Part shown: piece after piece, positions 42,084 to 50,865 of the stretch
Numbering within the stretch: the first letter of the stretch is position 1
How the letters are laid out: every line of letters starts with the position of its first letter
DNA from: Caballeronia sp. dw_19
GTDB lineage: Bacteria; Pseudomonadota; Gammaproteobacteria; Burkholderiales; Burkholderiaceae
Assembly (NCBI RefSeq): GCF_018449515.1
Contig: NZ_JAAVUQ010000026.1
Span: forward strand, 1-64,000
DNA length: 64,000 bases
Direction: 5' to 3'
Notes under the pieces: generated by a model
Database searches by the model: none
Seen by the model: only the letters and a program-made list of their open reading frames with translations
What the model was told of the DNA's origin: nothing
Made by a program: the position numbers and the translations under genes

Positions 42084-43385
42084 ATGTCGCAGACCTCTCA
42101 CGCTTCCGTCATCCCGCCTGCTTCCGGCACGCACTTTAGTGTCATCGTCGTGGGCGGCGGTCAGGCGGGCCTCTCGATCAGCTATTACCTGAAGCAGGCG
42201 GCCATTGATCACCTCGTGCTTGAAAAGGAAACGGTCACTCACACCTGGCGCAGTCAGCGTTGGGATGCGTTCTGTCTTGTTACACCCAATTGGCAATGCG
42301 CGCTGCCGGGCTATCCCTATCGTGGCGACAATCCACACGGCTTCATGAAGAAGGACGAGATCATCGAGTATCTCGACGGCTTCATCAGAATGGTCAATGC
42401 GCCCGTGCTCGAACACACACATGTTCAGCGTGTCACGCGTGGAGAGGACGGTGTCTACGCTGTTTCGACAACGCGCGGCGACTTTACGGCCGACCAGGTC
42501 GTGGTCGCGTCGGGCGGCTATCAGACGCCTATCGTACCGAACATGGCTGCGCGCTTGCCGGGGACGATCAAGCAAATACAATCGTCGGAGTACCGGAACC
42601 CCCAGGCACTTCCTGACGGCGCGGTGTTCGTGGTTGGTTCAGGGCAGTCAGGCGCGCAGATAGCCGAGGATCTGCATCTTGCGGGACGCAAGGTCTATCT
42701 TGCCGTTGGCGAGGCGCCGCGCTGTGCGCGTTTCTACCGGGGACGCGATGTAGTCGACTGGCTCGCCGACATGAAGTATTACGATATGCCGGTGGACCAG
42801 CATCCATTACGCGAGGGCGTGCGCGATAACACCAATCACTATGTCACCGGGCGCGACGGCGGCCGCGACATCGACCTGCGCAAGTTCGCGGCCGAAGGCA
42901 TGGAGCTATTTGGCAAGCTTGAAGACTTGCGCGACGGCCAACTGCGTTTCGCCGCGAATCTAACTGCCAATCTGGACGATGCGGACGATACCTATAACCG
43001 AATCAATGCCGGTATCGATGCGTTCATCGAGAAGAGCGGCATTGATGCTCCACCGGGTGTGTCCTATGCGCCGGTCTGGACGCCGCCTGCTGAACGCACG
43101 ATCCTGGATCTTCACGCCGCTGGTATCGGCTCCGTTATATGGTGCATTGGCTTTACACCGAACTTTACATGGATCGATGCACCTATCTTCGACGCGCGAG
43201 GGTATCCGCGGCACCAACGGGGCATCACGTCGCTACCGGGGCTGTATTTTGTTGGCTTACCGTGGCTGCACACGTGGGGATCGGGCCGCTTCTCGGGCAT
43301 CGCTCGTGACGCGGAGCATATCGTGCAGACTATCCGCGCGGCTCAGCAACAGGGCGCGCGATCACCCGTCGAACTCGCAGCCTGA
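42084..43385 (+). CDS. Flavin-dependent oxidoreductase, MSMEG_0569 family (Nit1 cluster)
   Basis: A 433-residue flavoprotein monooxygenase-like enzyme. FAD-binding VIVVGGGQAGLSISYYLK is at about 20-37 and the NADPH-binding VVGSGQSGAQIAEDL near 183-197. TWRSQRWDAFCLVTPNW is like Baeyer-Villiger/FMO enzymes and ends with PGLYFVGLPWLHTWGSGRF. AAGGAG lies 9 bp before ATG 42084. In the Nit1 cluster it is thought to oxidise an amine or nitrile precursor; the reaction is not established. The next gene starts 3 bp after its stop. Confidence 0.88.
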   Translation: MSQTSHASVIPPASGTHFSVIVVGGGQAGLSISYYLKQAAIDHLVLEKETVTHTWRSQRWDAFCLVTPNWQCALPGYPYRGDNPHGFMKKDEIIEYLDGFIRMVNAPVLEHTHVQRVTRGEDGVYAVSTTRGDFTADQVVVASGGYQTPIVPNMAARLPGTIKQIQSSEYRNPQALPDGAVFVVGSGQSGAQIAEDLHLAGRKVYLAVGEAPRCARFYRGRDVVDWLADMKYYDMPVDQHPLREGVRDNTNHYVTGRDGGRDIDLRKFAAEGMELFGKLEDLRDGQLRFAANLTANLDDADDTYNRINAGIDAFIEKSGIDAPPGVSYAPVWTPPAERTILDLHAAGIGSVIWCIGFTPNFTWIDAPIFDARGYPRHQRGITSLPGLYFVGLPWLHTWGSGRFSGIARDAEHIVQTIRAAQQQGARSPVELAA

Positions 43386-43388
43386 CCG

Positions 43389-44237
43389 ATGACGATATCC
43401 CTCAAAGAGTATCGGGCCGGCATGCCGCAACTCGCGCTTAACGGCCTGTCGGAGAACTGGCTGCTCAAGGAATGCGGTCATCGCCATTGGGAGGCGCTGG
43501 CTGCCGACGCAGGTCATGCCGTACCCGAATTTATCGACGATACCGGCAACAAATCCTATGCCGCTTTTACGGCAGTACGGCTGCGAGATGCGTCACTCGT
43601 ATCGATAAAAGAAAACGACGCTTTCGAAATTGGCACGCAACTGTGCCGTACGGGCGGTGCCCGGCACTTCAGTCACCACACGGTCAGCGTGGCGGGCGCG
43701 ACGATCGCCCGAGTCTCGATGACATCGACATTCGTGCGGCGCGAACTCGCTCACGATAACCGCTCCGTCGCACGGGGCGCATTCGCGTCGATGGAGCGAA
43801 CGTCTTGCGTACCTCCGAACGAGGCCCGCGAGCTGGCGCAAATCGGCAAGCAGTTTCGAACCGGGCAGTGGCGCGGTCACATGGGCCTGTCCCGTGTTGT
43901 GGATGCTGCCGACCAAAATATTATTCACAATGAGTCCCTGGAGTTTCTTCCATGTCCGAACAACGACTTCAACGGTGCGGAGTTTCTCTACTTCGCGAGC
44001 TTTCAAGCCTTCGTGGACCGCGGCGAATGGCAGCGACACCGCTTCGCCGATCGGCCGGCCGTCGTGGGCCGGGATCTTTTTTTCCATGGGAACGTCAATG
44101 TGGGCGAGACACTGAGGCTCGGGTATGTGCTGGAGCGTTCGGACGATCACGGCCTCACGCATTGGTGTGAGGTACGTCGCGGTCTGGACAATCAGAAGAT
44201 CGCCGACGTGGTGACCCATAAGCGGTGGAAAAGTTAA
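43389..44237 (+). CDS. LnmK-like double hot-dog protein (Pnap_2097 type)
   Basis: A 282-residue protein resembling LnmK, the bifunctional methylmalonyl-CoA acyltransferase/decarboxylase of leinamycin biosynthesis. Characteristic stretches are GLSENWLLKECGHRHWEAL, ARHFSHHTVSVAGATIARVS, PCPNNDFNGAEFLYFASFQA and VVGRDLFFHGNVNVGETL; two hot-dog folds are likely. The stop overlaps the ATG of the mutase (TAATG), which strongly links its substrate to the mutase product. The assignment rests on motif memory rather than alignment. Confidence 0.7.
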   Translation: MTISLKEYRAGMPQLALNGLSENWLLKECGHRHWEALAADAGHAVPEFIDDTGNKSYAAFTAVRLRDASLVSIKENDAFEIGTQLCRTGGARHFSHHTVSVAGATIARVSMTSTFVRRELAHDNRSVARGAFASMERTSCVPPNEARELAQIGKQFRTGQWRGHMGLSRVVDAADQNIIHNESLEFLPCPNNDFNGAEFLYFASFQAFVDRGEWQRHRFADRPAVVGRDLFFHGNVNVGETLRLGYVLERSDDHGLTHWCEVRRGLDNQKIADVVTHKRWKS

Positions 44238-46342
44238 TGACAAGGTCACGCAACCCGGCGCATGGCGTCAAACCAAAGTCGCTCTATACGGCAGCGGACC
44301 TGGAGGGGATCGAGCATCTCGCGAGCAAGCCGGGCGAAGTGCCGTTCGTGCGCGGTCCGTACCCGACGATGTATACGCAGAAACCATGGACCATTCGCCA
44401 GTATGCGGGTTATGCGGATGCGCCGGATTCGAACCTTGCGTTGCGCGCGGCGCTTGCCGAGGGCGCTCAGGGCTTGTCTATCGCATTCGACCTGCCTACG
44501 CATCGTGGCTATGACTCCGATGATCCCCGGGCGTACGCGGATGTCGGAATGGCGGGCGTTGCGATCGACAGTGTTGAGGACATGAAGCGCCTGTTTGCGC
44601 AGATCCCACTCGATGAAGTGTCTGTATCGATGACGATGAGCGGCGCGGTGCTGCCTGTTCTCGCGGCTTTCATCGTGGCGGCTGAGGAATCGGGCGTCGC
44701 ACCCGCGCAGCTTGCCGGGACGATCCAGAACGACATCCTGAAGGAATACATGGTGCGGAACACCTGGATCTTCGCACCGGTCCCGTCGATGCGCATTGCG
44801 GCGGATGTCGTTGACTATCTGACGACACATGTGCCGAAGTTCAACGCGATGTCGATATCCGGCTATCACTTCCAGGAGGCCGGCGCGGACGCGGTGCTTG
44901 AACTTGCGCTGACCTTCGCGAACGCTCGCGCGTATATCGATGAGTTGCGCGGTCGTGGTATGGACATCGACGCCTTGTGCAGCCGGCTTAGTTTCTTTTT
45001 CGGCGTCGGTACCGATTTCTATGTCGAGATCGCAAAGTTACGCGCCGCGCGGCTTATCTGGTCAGACTTGACGGCGAAGTCAGGTGCTCGCACTGCAAAG
45101 GCGGGGGCGCTGCGCATGCACTGCCAGACGTCCGGCTGGTCGCTCGCCGCGCAGCAACCTCAGAACAATGTCGTGCGCACGACCATTGAGGCGATGGCCG
45201 CTGTGTTCGGTGGGACCCAGTCCTTGCGTACGAACGCCTACGATGAGGCGCTCGCATTGCCGAGCGCGGATGCGTCGCGCCTCGCCCGGGATACTCAACT
45301 CATCATGCAACACGAGATGGGGCTTCGCGATGTGATCGATCCCTGGGCCGGGTCGTACATGATGGAAACGCTGACCGCGGATATCGCTCGGCGCGTTTCC
45401 GAGGCAATGGATGCGATTGATGCACAGGGCGGAGTGCTCGAGGCGATCCGCTCCGGCTGGGTGCATCGCCAGATTCATGAATCTGCGACGAGAACCCAGG
45501 CCCATATCGATGACGGGCAACAGGTGGTCGTGGGCGTCAATCGCTTTCAGTCGAGCGAGAATGATGGCGCCTTTTCTGGATGCCTGGAGATCGACGGCGC
45601 CCTCGTTCGCGCTCAACAGGTCGCCCGTCTTTCCCACCTTAGGAAGGACCGGGACAGCGACATGGTAGCGCGCCGGCTCTCGATGTTGACGGACGCGGCT
45701 CAAAGCGGGGAGGGCAATCTGCTAGCGCTGACAATTGAATGCGTTCGGGCGCGGGCAACGCTTGGGGAATGTACTCGGGCGCTGGAACGAGTGTGGCCTC
45801 GATACACGATGCCTCAGCGGTTTAGTGCTGGCATCTATGGCGAGGAGCGCGCCCACCGTGGGTCCGATCTGGCCGGTCAGGCATGGCGGAGTGCCTGCGG
45901 GCGCGTGGGACGCTTGAGCGAGAGGATCGGGCGCAGGCCGCGGGTGCTTATTGCCAAGATGGGACAGGACGGCCACGATCGCGGAGCGAAGCTCGTCGCA
46001 GCGGCACTTGACGGCGCTGGGTTCGAAGTTGTGCTCGGATATCTGTTTCAGTCTCCGGGCGAGGTTGCAGCGCAGGCGGTAAACATGTCGATGGATGTAG
46101 TGGGCATCTCGTCGCTTTCGGGCGCTCACCTCGAACTGATACCGCAGCTCGTGGATGCGCTACGGCTGTGTGGATCGCCGATTTCGGTTGCGGTCGGGGG
46201 CACCGTTCCCGCCGCGCACGTAATGCAGCTCAAGCGGCAAGGCGTCCATCAGGTTTTCGGGCCTGGCACGCTGATGGAAACCATCGTCGAGTGTTTTGTG
46301 GATATGGTCGATGTACTACTGCCGCCGGGGGGAGCAGTTTGA
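44237..46342 (+). CDS. Coenzyme B12-dependent acyl-CoA mutase, methylmalonyl-CoA mutase-like
   Basis: A 701-residue mutase with fused B12 domain. The TIM barrel has PTMYTQKPWTIRQYAG, NDILKEYMVRNTWIF and ISGYHFQEAGAD; the B12 domain has KMGQDGHDRGAKL near 574-586 with the lower ligand His. Tyr of TMY and Arg of VRNT, which bind the carboxylate in methylmalonyl-CoA mutase, are kept. Differences include GYHF for GYHM, TQSLRTN for TQSLHTN and AAQQPQNN for the usual aromatic-bearing loop. Substrate may be methyl-, ethyl- or a longer alkylmalonyl-CoA. ATG at 44237 overlaps the LnmK-like stop. Confidence 0.88.
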   Translation: MTRSRNPAHGVKPKSLYTAADLEGIEHLASKPGEVPFVRGPYPTMYTQKPWTIRQYAGYADAPDSNLALRAALAEGAQGLSIAFDLPTHRGYDSDDPRAYADVGMAGVAIDSVEDMKRLFAQIPLDEVSVSMTMSGAVLPVLAAFIVAAEESGVAPAQLAGTIQNDILKEYMVRNTWIFAPVPSMRIAADVVDYLTTHVPKFNAMSISGYHFQEAGADAVLELALTFANARAYIDELRGRGMDIDALCSRLSFFFGVGTDFYVEIAKLRAARLIWSDLTAKSGARTAKAGALRMHCQTSGWSLAAQQPQNNVVRTTIEAMAAVFGGTQSLRTNAYDEALALPSADASRLARDTQLIMQHEMGLRDVIDPWAGSYMMETLTADIARRVSEAMDAIDAQGGVLEAIRSGWVHRQIHESATRTQAHIDDGQQVVVGVNRFQSSENDGAFSGCLEIDGALVRAQQVARLSHLRKDRDSDMVARRLSMLTDAAQSGEGNLLALTIECVRARATLGECTRALERVWPRYTMPQRFSAGIYGEERAHRGSDLAGQAWRSACGRVGRLSERIGRRPRVLIAKMGQDGHDRGAKLVAAALDGAGFEVVLGYLFQSPGEVAAQAVNMSMDVVGISSLSGAHLELIPQLVDALRLCGSPISVAVGGTVPAAHVMQLKRQGVHQVFGPGTLMETIVECFVDMVDVLLPPGGAV

Positions 46343-46419
46343 TGACGAAAATGTTGCTTGTGGCAATGCCAACCGCGTCGTTTAGAACACGAGTCTTCGC
46401 ACCAGTTCGCTTACTTTAG
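46342..46419 (+). pseudogene. Truncated start of a further operon gene
   Basis: ATG at 46342 shares a base with the mutase stop (TGATG) and opens 25 codons, MTKMLLVAMPTASFRTRVFA and so on, to TAG at 46419. The overlap is typical of coupled genes, and the first residues look like a folded protein's first strand, so it is read as the 5' end of a lost gene. It could also be a chance frame. Confidence 0.35.
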
Positions 46420-46920
46420 CCAAATAGTCGATGAAGAGCAGCATCATCTGACGTAGGAAAGAGTGCCGCAAGGAAACTCGCGTGCCGAATCGAGGACGCA
46501 TTGTCGTAGCGATTTAGCTTTGATCCAACTTGCCGCACTGGCACGAATACAACGCTCAGGCGCGAAGGCAGGTCGAACTTTTCTATTGCCGCCGCGAAGT
46601 AGGTTCGCTCTTGCAATAGCAGGATCAACGAACTTTCGAGATTTCGGGAGGCACAGCGCGTTTCGTCGATGAACGGCGGATGTAATGCGCTCCGTTACCG
46701 AGCGACGAGCGCGTCTATGAGCAATGAGAGACGGACGCGAGCTAGTGCGCTCCGCCACCTCCGGCGCACATTGAAAAGAATTGGCGGCATCCAGGAGAAA
46801 TTTCTCAATTGTGTCCCTTCATCACTGGGGCAACAATCTGAGCATGGAGTTCGCGCATCGCACTTTGGCATTCCTTGAAATATCAAGCCAGCTAAACAAT
46901 TTTCTTCGGAGTTGCCAAAT
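46420..46920. other. Gene-poor stretch after the mutase
   Basis: No intact gene. On the minus strand about 46430-46640 encodes LESSLILLLQERTYFAAAIE and onward to VRQVGSKL, weakly like a LysR HTH, but without good match. No terminator with a T run is seen after the mutase. A promoter for the symporter operon should be here; none is convincing. Confidence 0.3.
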
Positions 46921-47193
46921 ATGAAAGAGCAAATATGGGCGGTTGATAAAAGCTGTGAAGACGGGAGCATGAATAAGCGAAGAAAGCGTCTTTCAACGTG
47001 GTTTACAGTCGTCATTGTTGCCATCTTTACCGCATTCATTGGCATGTTCACCTTCGGCCGGGACGTATTTTCATCCACGGTCGCACCCGGAGTCACTTGG
47101 GGCGTTATCGTTGAGCCCGCCTTGATTGCGACTGCACTGATAATAAGCCTCGCTTATTACGTATTAATAGAGCGCTTGGAAAGCGACATTTGA
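46921..47193 (+). CDS. DUF485-type small membrane subunit
   Basis: A 90-residue protein with two hydrophobic helices (FTVVIVAIFTAFIGMFTFG and IVEPALIATALIISLAYYVL), like YjcH and other DUF485 partners of sodium:solute symporters. Start 46921 is chosen; MNKRRKRLS at 46969 is an alternative with a more typical short cytoplasmic tail. It ends 14 bp before the symporter gene. Confidence 0.8.
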   Translation: MKEQIWAVDKSCEDGSMNKRRKRLSTWFTVVIVAIFTAFIGMFTFGRDVFSSTVAPGVTWGVIVEPALIATALIISLAYYVLIERLESDI

Positions 47194-47207
47194 GAGGGGA
47201 CTTAATA

Positions 47208-48812
47208 ATGAATATTATCGCTCACGGCAATGGACCAGCATTGCTTTGTTTTATCGGGTTTTTGATTATCACCGTTGGAATTACCGTCTTCGCGTCCCAG
47301 AGAACAAAATCGGCGAGCCAATACTTCAACGCGGGAGGCCAGATCAGTGCTGGACAGAACGCCTTCGCGATGGCTGGCGAATTCCTAAGCGCCGCTGCGT
47401 TGCTGGGGATGACCGGTGCATTGGCCCTGAACGGTTTCGATGCCATTCTATACAGCGTTTGTGTCGTGGCGAGCTGGCCATTAATCCTGTTTATATTGGC
47501 CGAACCGATCAAGCGGCTCGGCACCTTCACGCTTACCGACGTGATTGCCTGGCGCCTGGCCAAACAGCCGGTGAGAATTGCCGTTGGTTTGGCGAGTATC
47601 CCAATCGTCCTGCTTTATCTGATCACGCAATTGATTGCGGCCGGTGGACTGGTTGATCTGATCTTCGGAATGCCATATCTGCCCGCGGTGACCTGCGTCG
47701 GGGTGCTCATGCTCTGCTATGTCCTGTTTGGCGGTATGTTGGCGACCACGTGGGTACAAATTGTAAAGGCGGGACTATTGTTAGGTGGCGCTGTTGTTCT
47801 CACGGCAATGGTCCTGGCGAAGTTCAATTTCAGTATCTTCGCGCTATTTCGCGCCGTCTCTGACACCTACGGCGTTGAGACGCTCGCGCCGCGTCCATCC
47901 CATGGACTGGCTCGATGGGACACGATTTCTCTCGGAGTGGCCATGACGGTCGGCGCTCTCGGCATGCCGCAAATCCTGACGAAATTTCTGACTGTGCGTT
48001 CGGCCGCCGAAGCCCGTCGCTCGGCCTTGTATTGCACGGGCTTAGTCGGTGTATTCCACATCATGGTTCTGTTGCTGGGTTTCGGGTGCCTCGCTCTCGT
48101 GGGCCGATCAGCCATTGGCGCTGCCGGTGGCGGGGGCAACATGGCCGTTCCCTTGATGAGCCGTCTGCTCGGCGGCAACGCGTTCTTCGGATATATCTGC
48201 GCCATCTCATTTTCGACGACCTTGGCGGTTGTCGCGGGTCTGCTGCTTTCTGCCGCGACAACCTTTGCTCACGATATCTGGGGAGGCGTTATAAGACGCG
48301 GCCGCCGCACAAACGAGGCCCGGGTGGCACGGATTGCGGCTACGGCAATTTCAGCCACTGCGGTCGTTTTAGCACTCGCTTTCCAGCATCAAAACGTTGC
48401 ATTCATGGTGGGCCTAAGTTATTCGATCGCTGCCTCCGCCAATTTTCCGGTACTCATGCTGGCGCTCTTCTGGCGGCGGCTAACGACTGCTGGCGCCGTG
48501 TGGGCAATTCTCGTCGGGGCTGGCTCGGCCGTATTGCTGATCGTGCTTTCGCCTACCGTTCAAATCGACGTTCTACACCGCACGCCGGAGGAATTCGCAC
48601 GTCTCTGGTGGTGCTTCCCGATGAAAAACCCGGGTTTGTTTTCAATACCACTTTCCTTTGCCGCCGGCGTTATCGCTTCCCTGCTGCGCCCGGACGCCGA
48701 GGCGTATAGCAAATTCGCCGACATGCAGCAGGCGTTGGCTGTGAGACGAAGTAATGCAGCAGTCGGGTCGAGCGAGGAAAGTTTTGCACTTACATCGTCA
48801 CAGGTTCATTAA
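47208..48812 (+). CDS. Sodium:solute symporter (SSS), ActP/MctC-like carboxylate carrier
   Basis: A 534-residue, 13-helix inner-membrane symporter. QYFNAGGQISAGQNAFAMAG, EFLSAAALLGMTGALAL and GALGMPQILTKFLTVRSAAE are the acetate/pyruvate permease motifs, with the ordered sodium-site serines in SFSTTLAVVAGLLLSAATTFAHD. GAGAGGGGA precedes 47208. With the DUF485 protein it probably imports a short carboxylate, possibly the substrate of the aldolase that follows 15 bp later. Confidence 0.92.
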   Translation: MNIIAHGNGPALLCFIGFLIITVGITVFASQRTKSASQYFNAGGQISAGQNAFAMAGEFLSAAALLGMTGALALNGFDAILYSVCVVASWPLILFILAEPIKRLGTFTLTDVIAWRLAKQPVRIAVGLASIPIVLLYLITQLIAAGGLVDLIFGMPYLPAVTCVGVLMLCYVLFGGMLATTWVQIVKAGLLLGGAVVLTAMVLAKFNFSIFALFRAVSDTYGVETLAPRPSHGLARWDTISLGVAMTVGALGMPQILTKFLTVRSAAEARRSALYCTGLVGVFHIMVLLLGFGCLALVGRSAIGAAGGGGNMAVPLMSRLLGGNAFFGYICAISFSTTLAVVAGLLLSAATTFAHDIWGGVIRRGRRTNEARVARIAATAISATAVVLALAFQHQNVAFMVGLSYSIAASANFPVLMLALFWRRLTTAGAVWAILVGAGSAVLLIVLSPTVQIDVLHRTPEEFARLWWCFPMKNPGLFSIPLSFAAGVIASLLRPDAEAYSKFADMQQALAVRRSNAAVGSSEESFALTSSQVH

Positions 48813-48827
48813 TCGAAGGATGGGAAA

Positions 48828-49643
48828 ATGTCGGGCTATACGAAGCAGCGTGTCAATCGAGTCAAGAACAGCGACCGCAAAGGAGATCTTATCGCTGGCG
48901 TGACGGTTCAGCTCTCGTCGCCTGAGATGGTGGAGATGTGCGGCGCGTCGGGCTACGATTTCGTGTGGATAGATGCAGAACACGGATCGTTTGAACTTGA
49001 AACAGCGGTGCACATGTTTCGCGCGGCAGACGTGTTCGGCATCACGCCGCTTTTTCGTGTGCCGAGCCACGAGCCGAGCTTGATCATGCGGGCACTCGAT
49101 GCAGGCGCGATGGGGGTAATCGTACCCAATGTGTCGACGCGAGCTCAGGCGCAGGCGATAGTTAACGCGGCTCGGTACAAGGCGGATGGTAACAGCGGCA
49201 TGCGTGGTGCTTGTCCCGGTACGCGGGCCACTAACTATCAAACATCCGACTGGAATGGCTTTGCGACATGGTCGAACGCCAACGTTTCCGTGTGGGCGCT
49301 GATCGAAACCACCGCGGGCGTTGCCAATATCGACGAGATTCTCGCGGTAGAGGGGATCGACGCCATTGCGCTCGGGCCGTTCGATTTGGCTCACGAGATG
49401 GGTTACCCGGGGCAGGTGCTGCACCCCGAGGTCACCGCGGCACTGGAGCTAGTCGTCGAAAAAGCGCAGCAGCGCGGTGTAGACGTGGTCGCCTCCTTGT
49501 TCTCGGAATCTGCTTCTGATATGTCTGCCGAACGTGCGCATTGGTTTGCTCGCGGTGTGCGTATGTTCAGCGTTGGAAGTGACCGTGGTTTGGTGACGCG
49601 AGCGTTGAGAGAACGGGTCGCGGCTGCACGGCATTGCGAGTAG
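48828..49643 (+). CDS. HpcH/HpaI-family aldolase
   Basis: A 271-residue class II pyruvate aldolase. Motifs: FVWIDAEHGSF (base His), PLFRVPSHEPSLIMRALDAG (pyruvate Arg), ALIETTAGVANIDEIL with the metal-binding Glu, and ALGPFDLAHEMG with the metal Asp. Such enzymes cleave 4-hydroxy-2-oxoacids to pyruvate and an aldehyde. It is in one transcription unit with the SSS symporter; the exact aldehyde acceptor is not predictable. Confidence 0.9.
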   Translation: MSGYTKQRVNRVKNSDRKGDLIAGVTVQLSSPEMVEMCGASGYDFVWIDAEHGSFELETAVHMFRAADVFGITPLFRVPSHEPSLIMRALDAGAMGVIVPNVSTRAQAQAIVNAARYKADGNSGMRGACPGTRATNYQTSDWNGFATWSNANVSVWALIETTAGVANIDEILAVEGIDAIALGPFDLAHEMGYPGQVLHPEVTAALELVVEKAQQRGVDVVASLFSESASDMSAERAHWFARGVRMFSVGSDRGLVTRALRERVAAARHCE

Positions 49644-49813
49644 TTGCGTACCACGACGCAAGCCTGCCCTTGCGGTCTGGATCCGCGGCCCACGTTCGGG
49701 TGAGGAAGCCCCTCCTTCGAAGGCCGCAGATCGTCAGATCGCATATGCGCCTGACTCGATGAAGGCATCGGGTCAATCGGTATTGACGTGGACACGGGCG
49801 TCCGTAACATGAC

Positions 49814-50719
49814 ATGCCACGTTCACCTGAACCCGATGTCATGCGCTATCTCGTTCCTCCAATCCATTGTCTCGTCGCCTTCGAAGCAGTCGCGCGCTTA
49901 CGCAGCTTAACCAAGGCCGCCGAAGAGTTGCATGTGTCGACTAGTGCTGTAGGTCATCGGCTGCGGCAACTGCAGGATGGAATCGGATTCAAGATTTTCA
50001 CCGGGCCAAACGGTGAATACACAATGAGCCCGCGTGGCGCCGAATATCTGGAGGTCGTCAAGTCATCGTTGGCGGCGCTGAATTACTATCCGGTTGCGGC
50101 TTCACGGAGTTCGAGCACTCGCACACTCCGGATCGCGTCGCCCCCGAGCTTCGCCCGGCAGATACTGGTCTCTCGACTACCAGAATTCCTTGAGCGTCAC
50201 CCGAACCTGAATGCGGTCCTGCAGCTTTCGGTTCCTCTCGTGGGTTTGAAGGCCGATGACGCGGATGTCGAAATTCGCTTCGGAGACGGCATCTATGAAG
50301 GCTTGGAAACATTTTTACTCTCCCACGAGCCGGCCTTTCCCGTATGCAGCCCGCTGTACCTCGCACGTCACGGCGGGTTTGAAAACCCGCCGGATCTAGC
50401 CCGTGCTGTTTTGTTGCGCAGCGCTTTGGAGCCCTGGCGACCATGGCTGAACGCAGCGGGGCTTGATTGGCCGGAACCGAAAGCCGATGTGGACTATTTC
50501 GACATGGGGCTTTTGTTGGAGGCCTGTATCAATGGCCAGGGGGTCGCACTTGCGCGCCAGAAAATGGCCGAACAGTATCTGAGCGCCGGTACGCTCGTCC
50601 GGCTCTTTGAACTGAGTGCGCCATCCACCTATGGGTTCTATCTGACCGCCTCACCGGACAATGTCAAGCGCCCAGAGGTTGCGGATTTCATCGTCTGGCT
50701 CAAGCAGATCATGAGTTAG
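49814..50719 (+). CDS. LysR-family regulator, GcvA-like
   Basis: A 301-residue LysR protein. HTH: LVAFEAVARLRSLTKAAEEL, HVSTSAVGHRLRQLQ. The effector domain runs from LRIASPPSFARQILVSRLPE to VADFIVWLKQ. The GcvA subgroup is recognised by the PP(I/L)..L..FE opening (VPPIHCLVAFEAV). ATG 49841 is an alternative start. It follows the aldolase by 170 bp on the same strand and may regulate the transporter-aldolase genes. Confidence 0.88.
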   Translation: MPRSPEPDVMRYLVPPIHCLVAFEAVARLRSLTKAAEELHVSTSAVGHRLRQLQDGIGFKIFTGPNGEYTMSPRGAEYLEVVKSSLAALNYYPVAASRSSSTRTLRIASPPSFARQILVSRLPEFLERHPNLNAVLQLSVPLVGLKADDADVEIRFGDGIYEGLETFLLSHEPAFPVCSPLYLARHGGFENPPDLARAVLLRSALEPWRPWLNAAGLDWPEPKADVDYFDMGLLLEACINGQGVALARQKMAEQYLSAGTLVRLFELSAPSTYGFYLTASPDNVKRPEVADFIVWLKQIMS

Positions 50720-50865
50720 TCGGATGGCCCCATAGCGCCTCTGCTTGGCCATTGCATTCATTCGACGCCGTGCCTGTTTTTGGCACAATGAAGACCGTGT
50801 TGTGGTTTGCGGCGGCCCGGTCGTGCCGATATCAATTTCGAGTTCGCTCCCTCAAACATGGCGAG

